Part shown: positions 1 through 11,694 of the stretch, piece by piece
How the letters are laid out: every line of letters starts with the position of its first letter
How positions within the stretch are numbered: position 1 is the first letter of the stretch
Assembly (NCBI RefSeq): GCF_001039355.2
Contig: NW_019775358.1
Location: forward strand, 63,467 to 127,466
Source: Lingula anatina
Lineage: Eukaryota; Brachiopoda; Lingulata; Lingulida; Lingulidae
Length of the DNA stretch: 64,000 nucleotides
Direction: 5' to 3'
The notes under the pieces: model-generated
The model's input: only the letters and a program-made list of their open reading frames with translations
Told to the model about the DNA's origin: nothing
Database searches by the model: none
Translations under genes and position numbers: made by a program

Positions 1-1397
1 CACATAGTTTTCTGTAGCTTACACTGACATACATAAAAGCTGATATCAAGGTTTTTCATAAACTAAAAATGTTATGTAGCTTAATATTAGTTTACCGTAA
101 ACATATCCCATATAAGACACGTGTATAAGTTTTTCAGATTAATATTTTAACACGCAGTATGAATTGTATGAGACTAATTAATCTTACCAATATCGCTGAA
201 TGTTTAGTGCAAAGGGACAAAATAGACAATAAGTAAAAACCTGTAAAAGTAAGTCAATTTCAGTACGAAGTAACTGCTTGTAACAGGAGCATGGTTTGTT
301 CTAGCTCGCACTGACACTAAAAACTGTTATGTTTTCCATAAACTAACGATGTTATGCAGCTCTTTCACATATAGGACGCTGAACAATTGGATACTCGGTG
401 ATTTTCTCTGTGGGTCATGTATGCTTCTGTCTAACTTATAAGCTTTTATTTCAAATGTACTCCATTCGAATGCAAAAACTTTTTTCACAAAATAAACCTA
501 AACTCTCTTGACGTTCACCTTCAATTCTTGTAAATCAGTTGCAATATTTTTATATCAATAGTTTTATCTAAGCACATACTGACATCTCCACAGGCCTGAT
601 GCCAGTGGCCCAAGTTACATTCCGAATAGACACAGATAAGGTGGTACAAATTAAGGATCAATGGTAATGCTAAGAATCGGTTAATTTTCCATCAAAAGTA
701 TCAAAATGATTATTGAATGCCCTGAAATAGGAACTAGTATCTTCTGCTTTATGAAGACACTGAACAAATTCCCTGCGTGGATTACGCAAAAGCATTCAAG
801 TGGGTCGGCCATATTTGATCTGCGGATCTGTTCTGCAGATCAGTAGTTCTCTGTTCTGTTCGAGCTCAAGGCCTTAACACAGGTTCTTCTCACATTCGCT
901 CACTGCTGTTAAGTATATTTAATACGCGCATCGAGCGCGGGGACTACGTTAAGGCAGGGAATTATATCGTAGACAGAATTCCCTGGTTTAGGTGACTTGC
1001 TTGCCGAATGCCTGTTTATTAAATTGCCAATCTATCAAAGTCTCCCTGTGAAAAATGCACTGCTTATGAATACCACTGATGTAAAGATTCAGTCTTGCGA
1101 GACCTTAAGATCATGGCCTTATCAAAGTGAAATACATACACGTAATGTACGGGATAACAAAATAGATGCCTTTGAAATTTAAAACGCTCTTACAAGCCAT
1201 ACCCAATAAAAGGACTTGGTATGATGGATAGTTTAATGTTGGCTGGGTGGAAATTATACATAAAAGATGCAGCTTTTCTCGTATTTCAATGAATATGTCT
1301 TTTTGTTACCAGAATACAAAAATACTTTAATTCACACCGCAGTACCATTGGTAACATAGAACAATTGCGTTAACGTTAAAAGGATTTCGACCCAAAA
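1..1397. other. 3' flank of an upstream EF-hand unit plus intergenic DNA
   Basis: No gene is supported. The first 760 bases resemble the DNA downstream of other array members: the stretch around 1-80 matches that near 24700-24780, and the stretch around 180-340 matches that near 43940-44100. The window therefore opens inside the 3' flank of another unit whose exons lie off the left edge. From about 647 the sequence is repeated at 4322 onward after the N at 4321, with an offset near 3550. A short reading frame at 997-1182 is not considered a gene. Confidence 0.6.
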
Positions 1398-1589
1398 ATG
1401 TCTTGCACATCACGCTGAATGTGACAAGATTCATTCAACGTCGCCCGATCTGGCTCTCGATGATAGTAATACTTAATAGAAATATTGGATATTTACCCTA
1501 CCTGCTTTAAACTTATCTAAAAAGATATATGATAAACATAGGGAAATGACGCTAGTTATCCAGGTCAAACAAGCCCTGGTTACAGGATA
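1398..1589 (+). pseudogene. Relic exon 1 of EF-hand family (first of a pair)
   Basis: The stretch aligns by eye to exon 1 of the array genes: it opens with the same ATG-Ser-Cys context, keeps the Gln-Arg-Arg region and the 'aaacttatc' and 'gggaaatgacgc' landmarks, and ends near 'gccctggttacagg'. It has frameshifts and early stops and lacks the Lys-Gln-Pro-Trp-Arg-Phe-Arg-Lys end and splice donor. A TATA-like 'tatacataaaag' lies about 140 bases upstream, as in intact units. No exon 2 or 3 follows before EF-1. Confidence 0.7.
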
Positions 1590-2043
1590 AAAAAAAAACA
1601 ACTACAAAAGATTGTCGAAAAGGCAGGAAATGTAATTGGAACAGATCTTACCAACATCCATTCCATTTATCTCAATAGGGTTACAAATAAAACAGATTCC
1701 ATCATGACTCAAACTACCCATCCAGCTCATACACTATTCAAATCTTTACCCACTAACTCGAGGCTTTTAATTTATAAGGGTAGTAAGCGATTTTTATCTA
1801 GCTTTAATCATTCAGCAGTAACTCTTTTTAACACTTGTACGTAATTTCACTTCAGTGCAAATTAAAAAGTTTTATTCAACAATGGCCCTACATTGGAGAC
1901 ACGACATTGCCATAATGAAATGCAGATACACTTCGTACCTGCGAAAAGAAAACTAACGACCCAGAACTTTATAACGTTCTTCCAATACACAGCTTGTAAA
2001 ATGAGTTGATATGAGATACTTTAATGCTGACTGAGTGGAAACG

Positions 2044-2053
2044 TATATAAAAG
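2044..2053 (+). promoter_or_regulatory. TATA box of EF-1
   Basis: TATATAAAAG lies 138 bases upstream of the EF-1 ATG, at the same distance as in EF-2. It matches the metazoan TATA consensus and sits in a block conserved between units. The transcription start would be expected near 2075-2085, leaving about 100 bases of 5' UTR. This is inference from sequence only. Confidence 0.55.
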
Positions 2054-2181
2054 ATGCAGCTTTTTGCATTTCAATGAGTATACGTTTTTGTCTTCTGTAT
2101 AAAGGACTGTTTTTACTCAGGCCACAGTTCAATTCGTTTCAGAAACGATTGTGTGAACGTTAACATCTTTTTGAGCTAGAA

Positions 2182-2898
2182 ATGTCTTGCACAGCCATAC
2201 TGAATATGTCAAGACTCCTTCAACGTCGCCTGCTTGGGGTCGCAATGATACTACAACCTAACAGAAATTTGAGGACATTTATCCCGACTGGGCAAAATTT
2301 ATCAAAGAAGATACAGCTGCCCCTATATGACAAACATAGGGAAATGGCGCCAGTTATCCAGCTCAAGCAAGGCCTGGCGAAGCAGCCATGGCATTTTAGA
2401 AAGGTATGAGATATCAAATATGTTATGTCTTTTGTTGGCATTAATAATAAATTCTAGGCTGATGTTATTTTAAGGTAGGTCAATTTTCAGCAAATTTCAA
2501 TTAGCACAGCTTTAATATGCATAAAAATACATGCCACGTGGTCACAAGATCTGTTAATCAATAGGTGGCGTTTAGTCAGCAAAATATCTACTTGTATGCG
2601 ACGAAACAAACCATCCATTGCAGGGGTCCCATCTCTTTTTGACATATGGGGTCCGTTTTCATGTTTTTATCATGAGAAATATCAACCAAGTGTCTTTAAA
2701 GTTTAATGCCGAAATGTTACCTTGGTTTTTCTTGAATCGTTGAGCCTATCGAATACCCTCAGCTGACTGGCACCGATCATTGGAGGCGCAAGATGCGCAC
2801 CGTATTTAGGGTCTCCTACCTAAACGGTGATGGTTGCATCACACAAGAAGATAAGGAGGTGATGAACAGACGTACCGCAGAGTATATGAATCTAGATG
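2182..2898 (+). pseudogene. EF-1: EF-hand gene copy without exon 3
   Basis: Exon 1 is 2182-2403 (74 codons, open, donor gtatga after Phe-Arg-Lys) and exon 2 is 2745-2898 (51 codons plus one base, donor gtaaat). The exon 1 product is basic and starts Met-Ser-Cys with an Arg-Arg pair. In exon 2 the EF loop reads Y-L-N-G-D-G with Tyr where loop position 1 needs Asp, so this EF-hand should not bind calcium. The acceptor is 'gttgag' instead of a good pyrimidine-rich cag. Exon 3 is missing: the conserved 'tacggtacatatttt-ag' that precedes exon 3 in EF-2 is followed at 3157 by DNA resembling the region downstream of EF-2. The gene lacks both C-terminal EF-hands and is judged a pseudogene. Closest relative: EF-2. 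Confidence 0.8.
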
Positions 2899-3229
2899 GT
2901 AAATGCATTAATTTTTATTTCTATTTCCAAATGTTAGATTCGTATTGTGCATGTAGGCCTGCTTAGAAATAAACGTAATACGTTTAACTATTAAAACTAA
3001 AACATATTAGAAACCTATTTTATTTTGCACAAACATTTCACATGTAAATATCATAATGGGCCAGAATTAATTAAAAGTACCAACCCACTTCAATAGTATT
3101 TTAATATTAAAATATACTCACGCCTGATATTGTAAACATACGGTACATATTTTAGATTTAGTATTAGTAAGTAAATGTATTTGTCACGCTACATACGTGT
3201 GATTCCATTATTTGAATTCATGTTTTACC

Positions 3230-3590
3230 TGAATTATATACAGTATATCAGTAGCCATATGTAAGATTGTCACCTGAACGGCTGACTTTTCGGTGCCTTT
3301 TGTCCTGTCAAAGGGAGTTCCCCTCCCCTGGACAAATATAACCTGTAAGAACCCGATAAACATTTGCAGATTTAGCAGGTGTCAGGAGGGTCCTGATCCC
3401 CTTCAATTTCTGGAAACAAATTATACCAATGGTCCATCTTGAAATAATAATTTGACTAGCTGAATCATAGTTATAATCCATGTCAAATGGCACCGTTCGC
3501 CCTCTAAAATACCAAAAATTCCGATCACTTCAGAGGGCCCCGGACCCCACTCCAACCAGCATTGCTAGGATTTGGAAGTCCTGGGGCATA
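3230..3590. repeat. Dispersed 'gcggatttagg' repeat with a second adjoining repeat
   Basis: 3270-3363 matches 8338-8414 (landmarks 'gggagttcccctc' and 'gtaagaacccg'). 3364-3590 matches 11229-11492 (landmarks 'cctgatccccttcaattt' and 'aatcatagtt'). It occupies the place where EF-1 exon 3 should be. No protein is encoded. The family recurs at 7690, 8083, 8415, 11229 and 58903. Confidence 0.65.
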
Positions 3591-4080
3591 CGTTACAAGT
3601 TATGCAAGTCCTACGTGGATGGGACGTGCGTTCCTAACATTTTAGTAACGCGTTTCCTATATGGTTTAGACCGAGAAATAAAATAAATAAATAGATATAG
3701 AGATGTACTTCAATGTAGTTTTAAAGATATAATAAACGTTTGCTTTATTTCATTAATATGACATTTTATTTTAATATTCTACGATGTTTTTATTTTGCTG
3801 TATTTGCATATAATAAAGTAACTAAAACAACACGGCTTCCGTAGTTTTTTCTTCATTTATTTTATAATGTATATTTCTTCCCAGTAAATGCACATTTTTA
3901 TATGATTTAACGCATACTTTTGGCGCACCCCCCCCCCCCTCAGTGCACAATATGTACATGTATGAGCCTGTTTTGCCCGATATTTTTAACAATATAAGGA
4001 ACCATCCAAGGCATCTCATCTTTTCCTTTGCGATATATATATATCAGGTTTAACTGAGATTAAAGCACTATCCTGTATAT

Positions 4081-4320
4081 ATACACTGATGCTCATAAGT
4101 TAAGCAACACCCCGATTTTTTCAAAAGTTTCTTCTATCATGATCATTATTTCATTTGTTGGTGGGGTTATGCATATTTCTTTCATATTTTATAAATAACT
4201 TATTCAAGTTGAATATTTCTGTTAAATATATACACAACATAGCTTATTGTAATAATCAAAATAACTTTATTAACCAAACGTTACTAAAATATGCCAAACT
4301 ATGTGTCAAAAAAGTATGCT
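4081..4320. mobile_element. Tc1/mariner-like terminal fragment, cut by an assembly gap
   Basis: A 'ta' dinucleotide is followed by 'cactgatgctcataagtt', which looks like the terminal inverted repeat of Tc1-type elements. The sequence then runs AT-rich to the single N at 4321, so the rest of the element is absent. No transposase residues can be recognised. The assignment rests on the terminal sequence style only. Confidence 0.35.
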
Positions 4321-4321
4321 N
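4321..4321. other. Assembly join (single N)
   Basis: The sequence left of the N is a transposon-like end. The sequence right of it resumes a copy of the DNA at about 647. The break in homology falls exactly at the N. Confidence 0.8.
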
Positions 4322-4950
4322 CAATTTAAGGATCAATGGTAATGCTAAGAATCGGTTAATTTTCCATCAAAAGTATCAAAATGATTATTGAATGCCCTGA
4401 AATAGAAACAAGTATCTTCTGCTTTATGAAGACACTGAACAAATTCCCAGATGCAGATGCAGATCAGTAGTTCTCTGTTCTGAATGAGCTCAAGGCCTAC
4501 GTTAAGGCAGGGAATTATATCGTAGACAGAATTCCCTGGTTTAGGTGACTTGCTTGCCGAATGCCTGTTTATTAAATTGCCAATCTATCAAAGTCTCCCT
4601 GTGAAAATTGCACTGCTTATGAATACCACTGATGTAAAGATTCAGTCTTGCGAGACCTTAAGATCATGGCCTTATCAAAGTGAAATACATACACGTAATG
4701 TACGGGATAACAAAATAGATGCCTTTGAACTTTAAAACGCTCTTACAAGCCATACCCAATAAAAGGACTTGGTATGATGGATAGTTTAATGTTGGCTGGG
4801 TGGAAATTATACATAAAAGATGCAGCTTTTCTCGTATTTCAATGAATATGTCTTTTTGTTACCAGAATACAAAAATACTTTAATTCACACCGCAGTACCA
4901 TTGGTAACATAGAACAATTGTGTTAACGTTAAAAGGATTTCGACCCAAAA

Positions 4951-5139
4951 ATGTCTTGCACATCACGCTGAATGTGACAAGATTCATTCTACGTCGCCCG
5001 ATCTGGCTCTCGATGATAGTAATACTTAATAGAAATATTGGATATTTACCCTACCTGCTTTAAACTTATCTAAAAAGATATATGATAAACATAGGGAAAT
5101 GACGCTAGTTATCCAGGTCAAATAAGCCCTGGTTACAGG
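4951..5139 (+). pseudogene. Relic exon 1 of EF-hand family (second of a pair)
   Basis: Near-identical to the relic at 1398-1589, with the same early stops, and followed by the same flanking DNA. It sits about 780 bases upstream of EF-2, just as the first relic precedes EF-1. The pair relic-plus-gene was therefore duplicated as a block of about 3.55 kb. Confidence 0.7.
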
Positions 5140-5594
5140 ATAAAAAAAAACAACTACAAAAGATTGTCGAAAAGGCAGGAAATGTAATTGGAACAGATCT
5201 TACCCATATCCATTCCATTTATCTCAATAGGGTTACAAATAAAACAGATTCCATCATGACTCAAACTACCCATCCAGCTCATGCACTATTCAAATCTTTA
5301 CCCACTAACTCGAGGCTTTTAATTTTTAAGGGTAGTAAGCGGTTTTTATCTAGCTTTAATCATTCAGCAATAACTCTTTTTAACACTTGTACGTAATTTC
5401 ATTTCAGTACAATTTTAAAGTTTTATTCAACAATGGCCCTACATTGGAGACACGACATTGCCATAATGAAATGCAGATACACTTAGTACCTGCGAAAAGA
5501 AAACTAACGACCCAGAACTTTATAACGTTCTTACAATGCACAGTTTGTAAAATGAGTTGATATGAGATACTTTAATGCTGACTGAGTGGAAACG

Positions 5595-5604
5595 TATATA
5601 AAAG
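5595..5604 (+). promoter_or_regulatory. TATA box of EF-2
   Basis: TATATAAAAG lies 138 bases upstream of the EF-2 start codon, in the same position and block as in EF-1. Lineage EF-3 and later have eroded versions of this box. Confidence 0.55.
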
Positions 5605-5732
5605 ATGAAGCTTTCTGCATTTCAATGAGTATACGTTTTTGTCTTCTGTATAAAGGACTGTTTTTACTCAGGCCACTGTTCAATTCGTTTCATAAACGAT
5701 TGTGTAAACGTTAACAGCTTTTTGAGCTAGAA

Positions 5733-7684
5733 ATGTCTTGCACAGCCATACTGAAAATGCCAAGACTCGTTGAACGTCGCCTGCTTGGGGTCGCAATGAT
5801 GCTACAACCTAACAGAAATTTGAGGACATTGATCCCGACTGGGCAAAACTTATCAAAGAACATACAGCTACCCCTATATGATAAACATAGAGAAATGACG
5901 CCAGTTACCCAGTTCAAGCAAGGCCTGGTGAAGGAACCATGGCGTTTTAGAAAGGTATGAGATAAATTAGATATGTTTGGTCGTTATTTATTCTTTTCCA
6001 GGTCAATAAATTCTAGTCTGACGTTATATTAAAGTCATAATAACTTTTCGTTTGGCAAAAATTGGATTTTCCAGGAGTAAACGGAAATTTTCCCGTACTT
6101 ACCAATGGTCAACGACCCCATTCCTGCATTCAAATTAGTCCAGCATTTTCTCCTAAACGCTTTTTTTTTTGTTAAAATAACTTAAGATATTTTAACTAAC
6201 GGAGCTCTCTGACATTGCATAGTAACGCGATATCGAGCGATACTTTTTGGCGACCTACTTTAAACCGCGGTATAAATAGACAACAACAACACTACCGGTA
6301 TATAACAATAATATAAGATTCATCAGATATATTCGTCTTATTGCTCAAAATGCATTTTTATCTACGATGTGTGCAGTACAAAAACAAAAGCATCATTTTC
6401 ATATGGTGCCATATTTTATTTTGGTCTCGAATGAACGCGAGAATCCGCGTGACATCCCAACGCCATTGGCAATGACCGGGAAGAAGGGATCGAAAGCCCT
6501 ATTGACAAGCACAGATTTAAGTTTTACTATAATAACAGCCGTTTGAGTGGTAAAAGGCAGTATAATATAAAATGTTTTCATGCGTTGTTTACATTGTATT
6601 TTTTGCCGAATTTTGAATCTCAAAGGAAGAATAATTATTGCTTTAAGGTACGTCAATCAGTACTTTTCAATTAGCAAAGCTTTAATATGCATAACAATAC
6701 AAGATATGTTGCACATGATCTTTAATCAATAGGTGGCATTTTGTCTGCAATATATCTATGTGTCCACTGCAGGGGTCCCGGCTCTTTTTGATATCTGGCG
6801 TCCGTTTCATGCTTTATTTGAAGAATATCAATCAAGTGTGTTTAAGTTAAATGCCAAAAATGTGACCATGGGTTTTCTTTTCTTCTTTTCTCAGCCTATC
6901 GAATATCCACAACTGACTGGATCCGATCATTGGAAGCGCAAGATGCGCACCGTATTTAGGGCCCTCGACGTAAACGGTGATGGTTGCATCACACAAGGAG
7001 ATATGGAGGAGATGAACAGACGTACCGCAGAGTATATGAATCTTGATGGTAAATGCATTTTAATTTCTATTTCCAAATGTTGGATTCGTAATGTGGATGA
7101 GGGCCTGCTTAGAAATAAATGTAATACGTTTAAGTATTATAACTGTTTCTAAAACATATTAGATACATATTTTATTTTACACAAACATTTCACATGTAAA
7201 AATCAACTAAAAGTACCAACTTACTTAAGTAGTATTTTAATATTTAAAAAATATCCATGCATCTTATTGGAAACATACGGTACATATTTCAGATGACAAG
7301 ACTAAAACTATGCTGAACCAACGCCGCACCTATTGGGGAGATAAAGGTCCCGACAAAATATTCGAGGATGAGTTCGTGGAGAGTCATCTACTCAAGATGA
7401 ACGAAATCAAGTTCCGAGAATTTTGGTTTGATACTCTTTCTTCGAGATTTCAAATGATGGATCTTAATGGAGATGGACTCATTTCTACAGATGAACATGC
7501 TGCTATGTTCTACAGCTACAAGATCCCCACTGAGCATTCGAAGAAAGTGTTTGACATGCTTGATATTGACAATGATGGCTTCATCTCCGTGGAAGAGTTT
7601 GCCCACGCATCCTCTGAATTCTGGTTCACCGAAAATCCTGACAACAAATTTAATGAATTCTTCGGTCCACTCGTTGACATTTAA
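5733..7684 (+). CDS. EF-2: EF-hand calcium-binding protein, SCP/photoprotein-like, predicted mitochondrial
   Basis: Three exons: 5733-5954 (74 codons), 6895-7048 and 7293-7684, splicing in phases 0 and 1 to a 255-residue protein. Exon 1 is Arg/Lys-rich with an Arg-Arg pair near residue 15 and few acidic residues, like a mitochondrial presequence. Exon 2 holds loop 1, D-V-N-G-D-G, with Asp at position 12. Exon 3 holds a degenerate EF region, then loops D-L-N-G-D-G and D-I-D-N-D-G with Glu at position 12, and ends F-W-F-T-E-N-P-D...F-F-G-P-L, a tail also seen in the aequorin/luciferin-binding-protein group. Three binding loops plus one degenerate EF region fit sarcoplasmic calcium-binding proteins. 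Intron 1 carries an unrelated insertion of about 600 bases (6036-6645) and has no Harbinger-like element. All splice sites are GT-AG. It is the only clearly intact TATA-lineage copy. Calcium buffering is the family role; mitochondrial location is inference. Confidence 0.88.
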
Positions 7685-7689
7685 ATTGA

Positions 7690-7976
7690 AACCAGATTTA
7701 AAGGGGGTAAGGGGGGTCCCCCCCTTCCAACGGTTTCTGTAAATTTTATCACACCAATAATCCCCGCTTAAAATTAGAATTTTGACTTTTAATCATAGTT
7801 GTACTAAAGGGCACTGTTTGCTCCCTAAAATGCCAATAATAGAAAATCGGAGCCATTGAGCAGATCTCGAACCCCACTCCAAGGGGGCAATGACCGGCAT
7901 CGTATCCGAGACCTGTCGTTCCGCCCCCCCCCCCCCCCCATCCTTCAAATAATCCTGAATCAATCCGCCCCTGTGC
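7690..7976. repeat. Dispersed 'gcggatttagg'-family repeat in the EF-2 3' region
   Basis: It begins six bases after the EF-2 stop codon, has the landmarks 'agaattttgac', 'aatcatagtt' and 'ccactccaaggggg', a long C-run (about 7924-7939), and ends 'aatccgcccctg', the complement-like end of the family. Insertion into the 3' UTR is likely. No coding potential. Confidence 0.65.
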
Positions 7977-8082
7977 TAGTTGTATTATGTAAATGTATTT
8001 TTCACGTCTCTTTCGTGTGCTTCCATTATTTGAATTTGTCTTACCTGAATTATGAATATCAGTAGCCATAACACCACATCAT

Positions 8083-8301
8083 ACAGTGGCGGATTTATGG
8101 GTTTCTGAAAAAAATACCACACTAATTTTCTTTTCCTAGATTTACAATTTTGATTAGCTGATTCATAGTTCTTAACCGTAACAATGGCAACGTTTGTCCG
8201 CCAAAACACTCCAAGGGGGCGAGAGTCGGCCTCTTATCTTAGGTCTGTCATTCCTCAAGATATCGGACCCCCATTCAAATAATCCTGGATCCACCTGTGG
8301 A
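8083..8301. repeat. Dispersed 'gcggatttagg'-family repeat
   Basis: Starts 'cagtggcggattta' and ends 'atcctggatccacctgtgg', giving imperfect inverted ends, with 'gattcatagtt' and 'ccaagggggcga' inside. The inverted ends suggest a MITE-type element, though a SINE origin is not excluded. A truncated copy with the same left end begins at 8415. Confidence 0.65.
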
Positions 8302-8469
8302 GACACTGTCAATTTAATGTAAGGCTTTTACGTAAGATTGTCACCTAAAACCTCTTTGTCCCCGTGAAAGGGAGTTCCCCTCTCTTTGGCGAATATACAT
8401 GTAAGAACCCGGTAAACAGTGGCGGATTTAGGGGGTGTCAGAGGGATCTACCCTGAGTGTCAGAGCAAC

Positions 8470-9800
8470 GTAAAAGCTAGCTTGCTAAATATACCTTGTG
8501 GTGGACTGGAGTCGCTTTTACAACTCTGAAGACCAGCGGCCATGAAAGTTTTCCATCAATCAAATAGAACTGCTCCGCAGTGAGAATGCAGTTGAATGTC
8601 ATCAGACCAAAATAAAACGTAAAACAAATTTAATTCTGCTTTATTTTATTTTATTTGCTGTATTTAAGATGTAAAATGAAAAAATAAATAATATTCTTCG
8701 GAAAGAAAAGATATATCCAATGTTTTTGTATTTTTTGCTTATCAAAGAACATTTAGTCCTGAGATATATACGACTTGCATTATTCGAAAGGTGCGATGTG
8801 CGCATGACCGGAATTGTGCACTGCAGGGGTCAAAATAGTACCGGAAGCGTTGTTGACAGCGATAGGAACACATGATGGAAGCATAAGACGTGCCGGGGGC
8901 GATATTAAACGAACCATTTGAGGCGACAAAGGTGCCGGAGTTGAAAAGTTGGTTAAAATGAAGGTGCCCACACATCAGGCAAAAAAGAAGAGCTGATAAA
9001 AATGTATGTTACACGATATTTTCTTAAATACAAGACCAAATACAAAACCCCAATGTGGTCATTATGTAATTATGTTCACCTGAGTCATTTATTGGGGAGA
9101 TAAATTTGTCACCTGGTTCAGGCAATTATCTGATACAATCTCTGAGGTGGGCTAGTGCACTGTACAGGTTATTAGTACAAGCTCACTGTCAATATCAGTG
9201 CATCTATCATTTGCTTCTTCTTCATTATATTTCAGTTGGTTGATTTCGGTTAAAAAAATATGACTAGGCATGTCAGTTTTCTGTTTTGTCATCATTCTAA
9301 TATGTATGTATGTAAATTAATCACTGTTATAGATGTGTTGATGATGACTTTAATAATTATTTTCATGACTATTTTTCACTTGTTTTATAGGTGTAAACTG
9401 TACAGTGAGGATAGAGAGAGAAACAAAATATTGGATCCTGACGGCAGAGAAAATTAGAATTAGGCCTACCAGATTGAAGTTTGAATCAAGACAGTGGAGA
9501 ATGGACCAAGTCCTTGAAGGGAATGCCCAAACCGTTTTTTTTTTTAATATTTGCCTATTAATAAATACAATTCAATATTTCGTCTCACAATTTTATTTTG
9601 CATAATAAAAGCAATGATGTTGCCTTGGAAATATCTTTCCAAGGTACCTTACGAAATTTCACTGATCCATGTTTTAAAATACAATGTTTTAAACATTTTC
9701 TAGATATGTTCAAGTGCATTGTGATAATAAAAATGAGATATTTGGTAAAATTGTTCTCTTTTTTGTTATTTGCATAAGTAATATACGATTCAATACTCCT
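8470..9800. other. Intergenic DNA, no supported gene
   Basis: Mostly AT-rich unique-looking sequence. A pyrimidine tract and 'ttttatag' at about 9370-9391 followed by an open stretch to about 9540 could be an exon-like remnant, but no family is recognised and no partner exon is visible. A minus-strand open stretch at 8780-8971 is rich in Pro, Ala and Ser and also unrecognised. Confidence 0.4.
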
Positions 9801-9808
9801 TCACAGTC

Positions 9809-9900
9809 AGGTTTAAACCTGGTTTTAGTTTTACTCGGGTCTAAGCAATGGCGATAACAATACTCTAAAACCAAAGTAAAACTAAAACCAGCTTTAACCT
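9809..9900. repeat. Inverted repeat (hairpin) downstream of THAP relic
   Basis: The arm at 9809-9835 ('aggtttaaacctggtttt' plus 'agttttact') is nearly the reverse complement of 9875-9900 ('agtaaaactaaaacc' plus 'agctttaacct'), with about 39 bases between. It could be a foldback of a transposon end. It lies just beyond the decayed THAP-type reading frame, on the side of its 3' end. Confidence 0.6.
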
Positions 9901-9929
9901 TGCTGAGAAATCAAACCAAAGTTTCACAT

Positions 9930-10691
9930 GACAGTTTTCATGCCATTTTTTTTATACTGAGGTAATGTCAAGGTATAAAAAGTCATGAAAATTTTTAATT
10001 CCTCTTAGGTTTCAAGACCGATGTAAAATTTAACCATTTCAGGTTTGTTGTTCATAGACTTTATGCTGAAAGTGTGTTTATCAACTTCCTCATGTGCTTC
10101 GGACAGTTGTTCCAGCATTTTTTCTCTGTCACACTATTTCTTTATGCATTTTTGTTTTTGCTCGTTGTAATTCCACTCTTGTTTCCGAAAGTTCAATTTC
10201 TAAAGATCGGATTTTCTGTTCCATACTGAAAATATGTTGTTAAAACTGTCGTTAAAAGCGCATCTGAACCTGCATCTGATACAATGCAGTAGGCATTGTG
10301 GTCTGTATTTGAAAAGCCATTTTCGTCCTCGCTGTTCAACTTCCCACTTGCCGCCAGGTTCACTAAAATTTGTCTCAGAGTTATCAACAGTTAAATGTCT
10401 AATAAATTTTCTTCGGGGCTTACAAATCTTCGATTCCTTGAGTGGAAATATAGTTGGTCTTCCACCCAAATACGATTTATTCCCTCCTTCAAAATGAGCA
10501 CTACACACACGGTGATGCTTGGCGGGCTCGAACTTACTAAATTTGCCTTCATTTCCCGCTCGTCCAATATTGTCAATCCATATACCTCTCTTTTTTGGGT
10601 CCTTGGGGAAAGCATAAAATGAAAAATTTCGATCTCGCTTCGTATTGTTGAAACAAACAGGCACAAAACACATAGAACCGCCGAGAGGCAT
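9930..10691 (-). pseudogene. THAP zinc-finger / coiled-coil protein, decayed transposase-type
   Basis: Translation from the ATG at 10691 gives a THAP domain over about residues 7-85: C-x3-C near the N-terminus, F-Y-A-F-P, Trp, then C-S-A-H-F and a closing T-I-F-P. THAP is a C2CH zinc-binding DNA-binding fold. The frame then shifts near 10340. In the next frame comes an acidic Ser-rich stretch, then a heptad-like coil (10130-10230, M-E-Q-K-I-R-S-L-E-I-E-L) broken by a stop, then V-K-F-Y-I-G-L near 10015. An F-Y-T-G-L motif after THAP is typical of invertebrate THAP proteins with a DDE_Tnp_4-type transposase domain, but no catalytic domain follows here. The shift and at least two stops mark it as broken. 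A host THAP gene with introns is the alternative. Confidence 0.6.
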
Positions 10692-10826
10692 TTTATTTCT
10701 GTGTACAGAAATGGCGGCAAAAAGGTCCCACTTTACCCACAATGCATTGCGCTGAATAGCGAAAACGAGACGAATAATGCAAGTCGTATATACACGTGCA
10801 CAATACATGTGCTTGATGTGTGCCAA

Positions 10827-11228
10827 ATTTGACAGCTACACTGTATGCCCGATACCACTATAAGGGCTGCGCAATGGCTAAGTTTTTACAGCAGAATGTT
10901 GCTTGTATTGTGGCACTGACCTTCGACTGCAAGATATTTTCAATACAAACTTCTAACTCCGCGTCAGGCACTTTAATTGCTTCTCTGCACGAGACTTCAG
11001 CGCAAGGCGGGAAAGGCAGCTCCAGGCGGTCAAACCTGTGACGTACGAGATTTATGACTTCCAAATATGGATCCAGGCGGACACAGCTGTGACGTGTGAC
11101 TTCCAAATATGGAAGTGCCCCAGGCAGAATTTTGAAGAAGAACGCCTCCGAGTTGCCACTGTGCGCTAGAGCCTGGTATTGCTACTATGGGTTATATATG
11201 AAATCAAGATCGAGCTGGCAATACCGGA
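10827..11228. other. Intergenic DNA, no supported gene
   Basis: Contains two related short motifs, 'gacttccaaatatgga' at about 11056 and 11098, each next to 'ccaggcgg' and 'ctgtgacgt'. These look like a short local duplication. Nothing else is recognised. Confidence 0.4.
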
Positions 11229-11492
11229 ATCTAGAACCTAGGGTAGAGGGATCCTGATCCCCTTCAATTTCTGGAAACAAATTATACCAATGGTCCCTCT
11301 TGAAATTAGAATTTTGACAAGCTAAATCATAGTTAAAATCCGTGTCAAATGCCACCGTTCGCCCTCTAAAATACCAAAAATTTCCGGTCCCTTCAGAGGT
11401 CCCTGGACCCTACGCCAACCGGCAGGGGAGGGGGGTTGGCTTCGCATCTACGTACCCCCATCCCCTACAAAAATCCTGGATCCGTCCCTGGA
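11229..11492. repeat. Dispersed 'gcggatttagg'-family repeat
   Basis: Matches 3390-3585 closely ('cctgatccccttcaattt', 'ataccaatggtcc', 'aatcatagtt') and ends 'aaaatcctggatccgtccctgg', the family's right end. Confidence 0.65.
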
Positions 11493-11694
11493 AACGATGT
11501 TTCAAAGAAAAGTTAGGAGTAGTCAAACAGCAATTAATAGCGACAATATTTACATGTGGTCAGTCATGAGTTGTCTTAGTTGAGGTAAATGTTGCCACTT
11601 GTATCAGGGGAGCGTATTCGCTTGACCCTATTTTGCTTGTGTGCACGATTTATTCTATTAGCGCGCACGGTACGATTTAAGCCAGAAGTTACAC

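Noticed and set aside
997-1182. 61-codon ORF repeated at 4550-4735
   Set aside because: It is conserved only because the surrounding 3.5-kb block is duplicated. It lies upstream of the promoter and shows no family resemblance.
8742-8975. Overlapping minus-strand ORFs of 77 and 63 codons
   Set aside because: Two frames are open over the same stretch, neither is recognisable and no splice partners are seen.
10858-11106. Minus-strand ORF upstream of the THAP relic
   Set aside because: Overlaps a local short duplication, with no domain and no continuity with the THAP frame.
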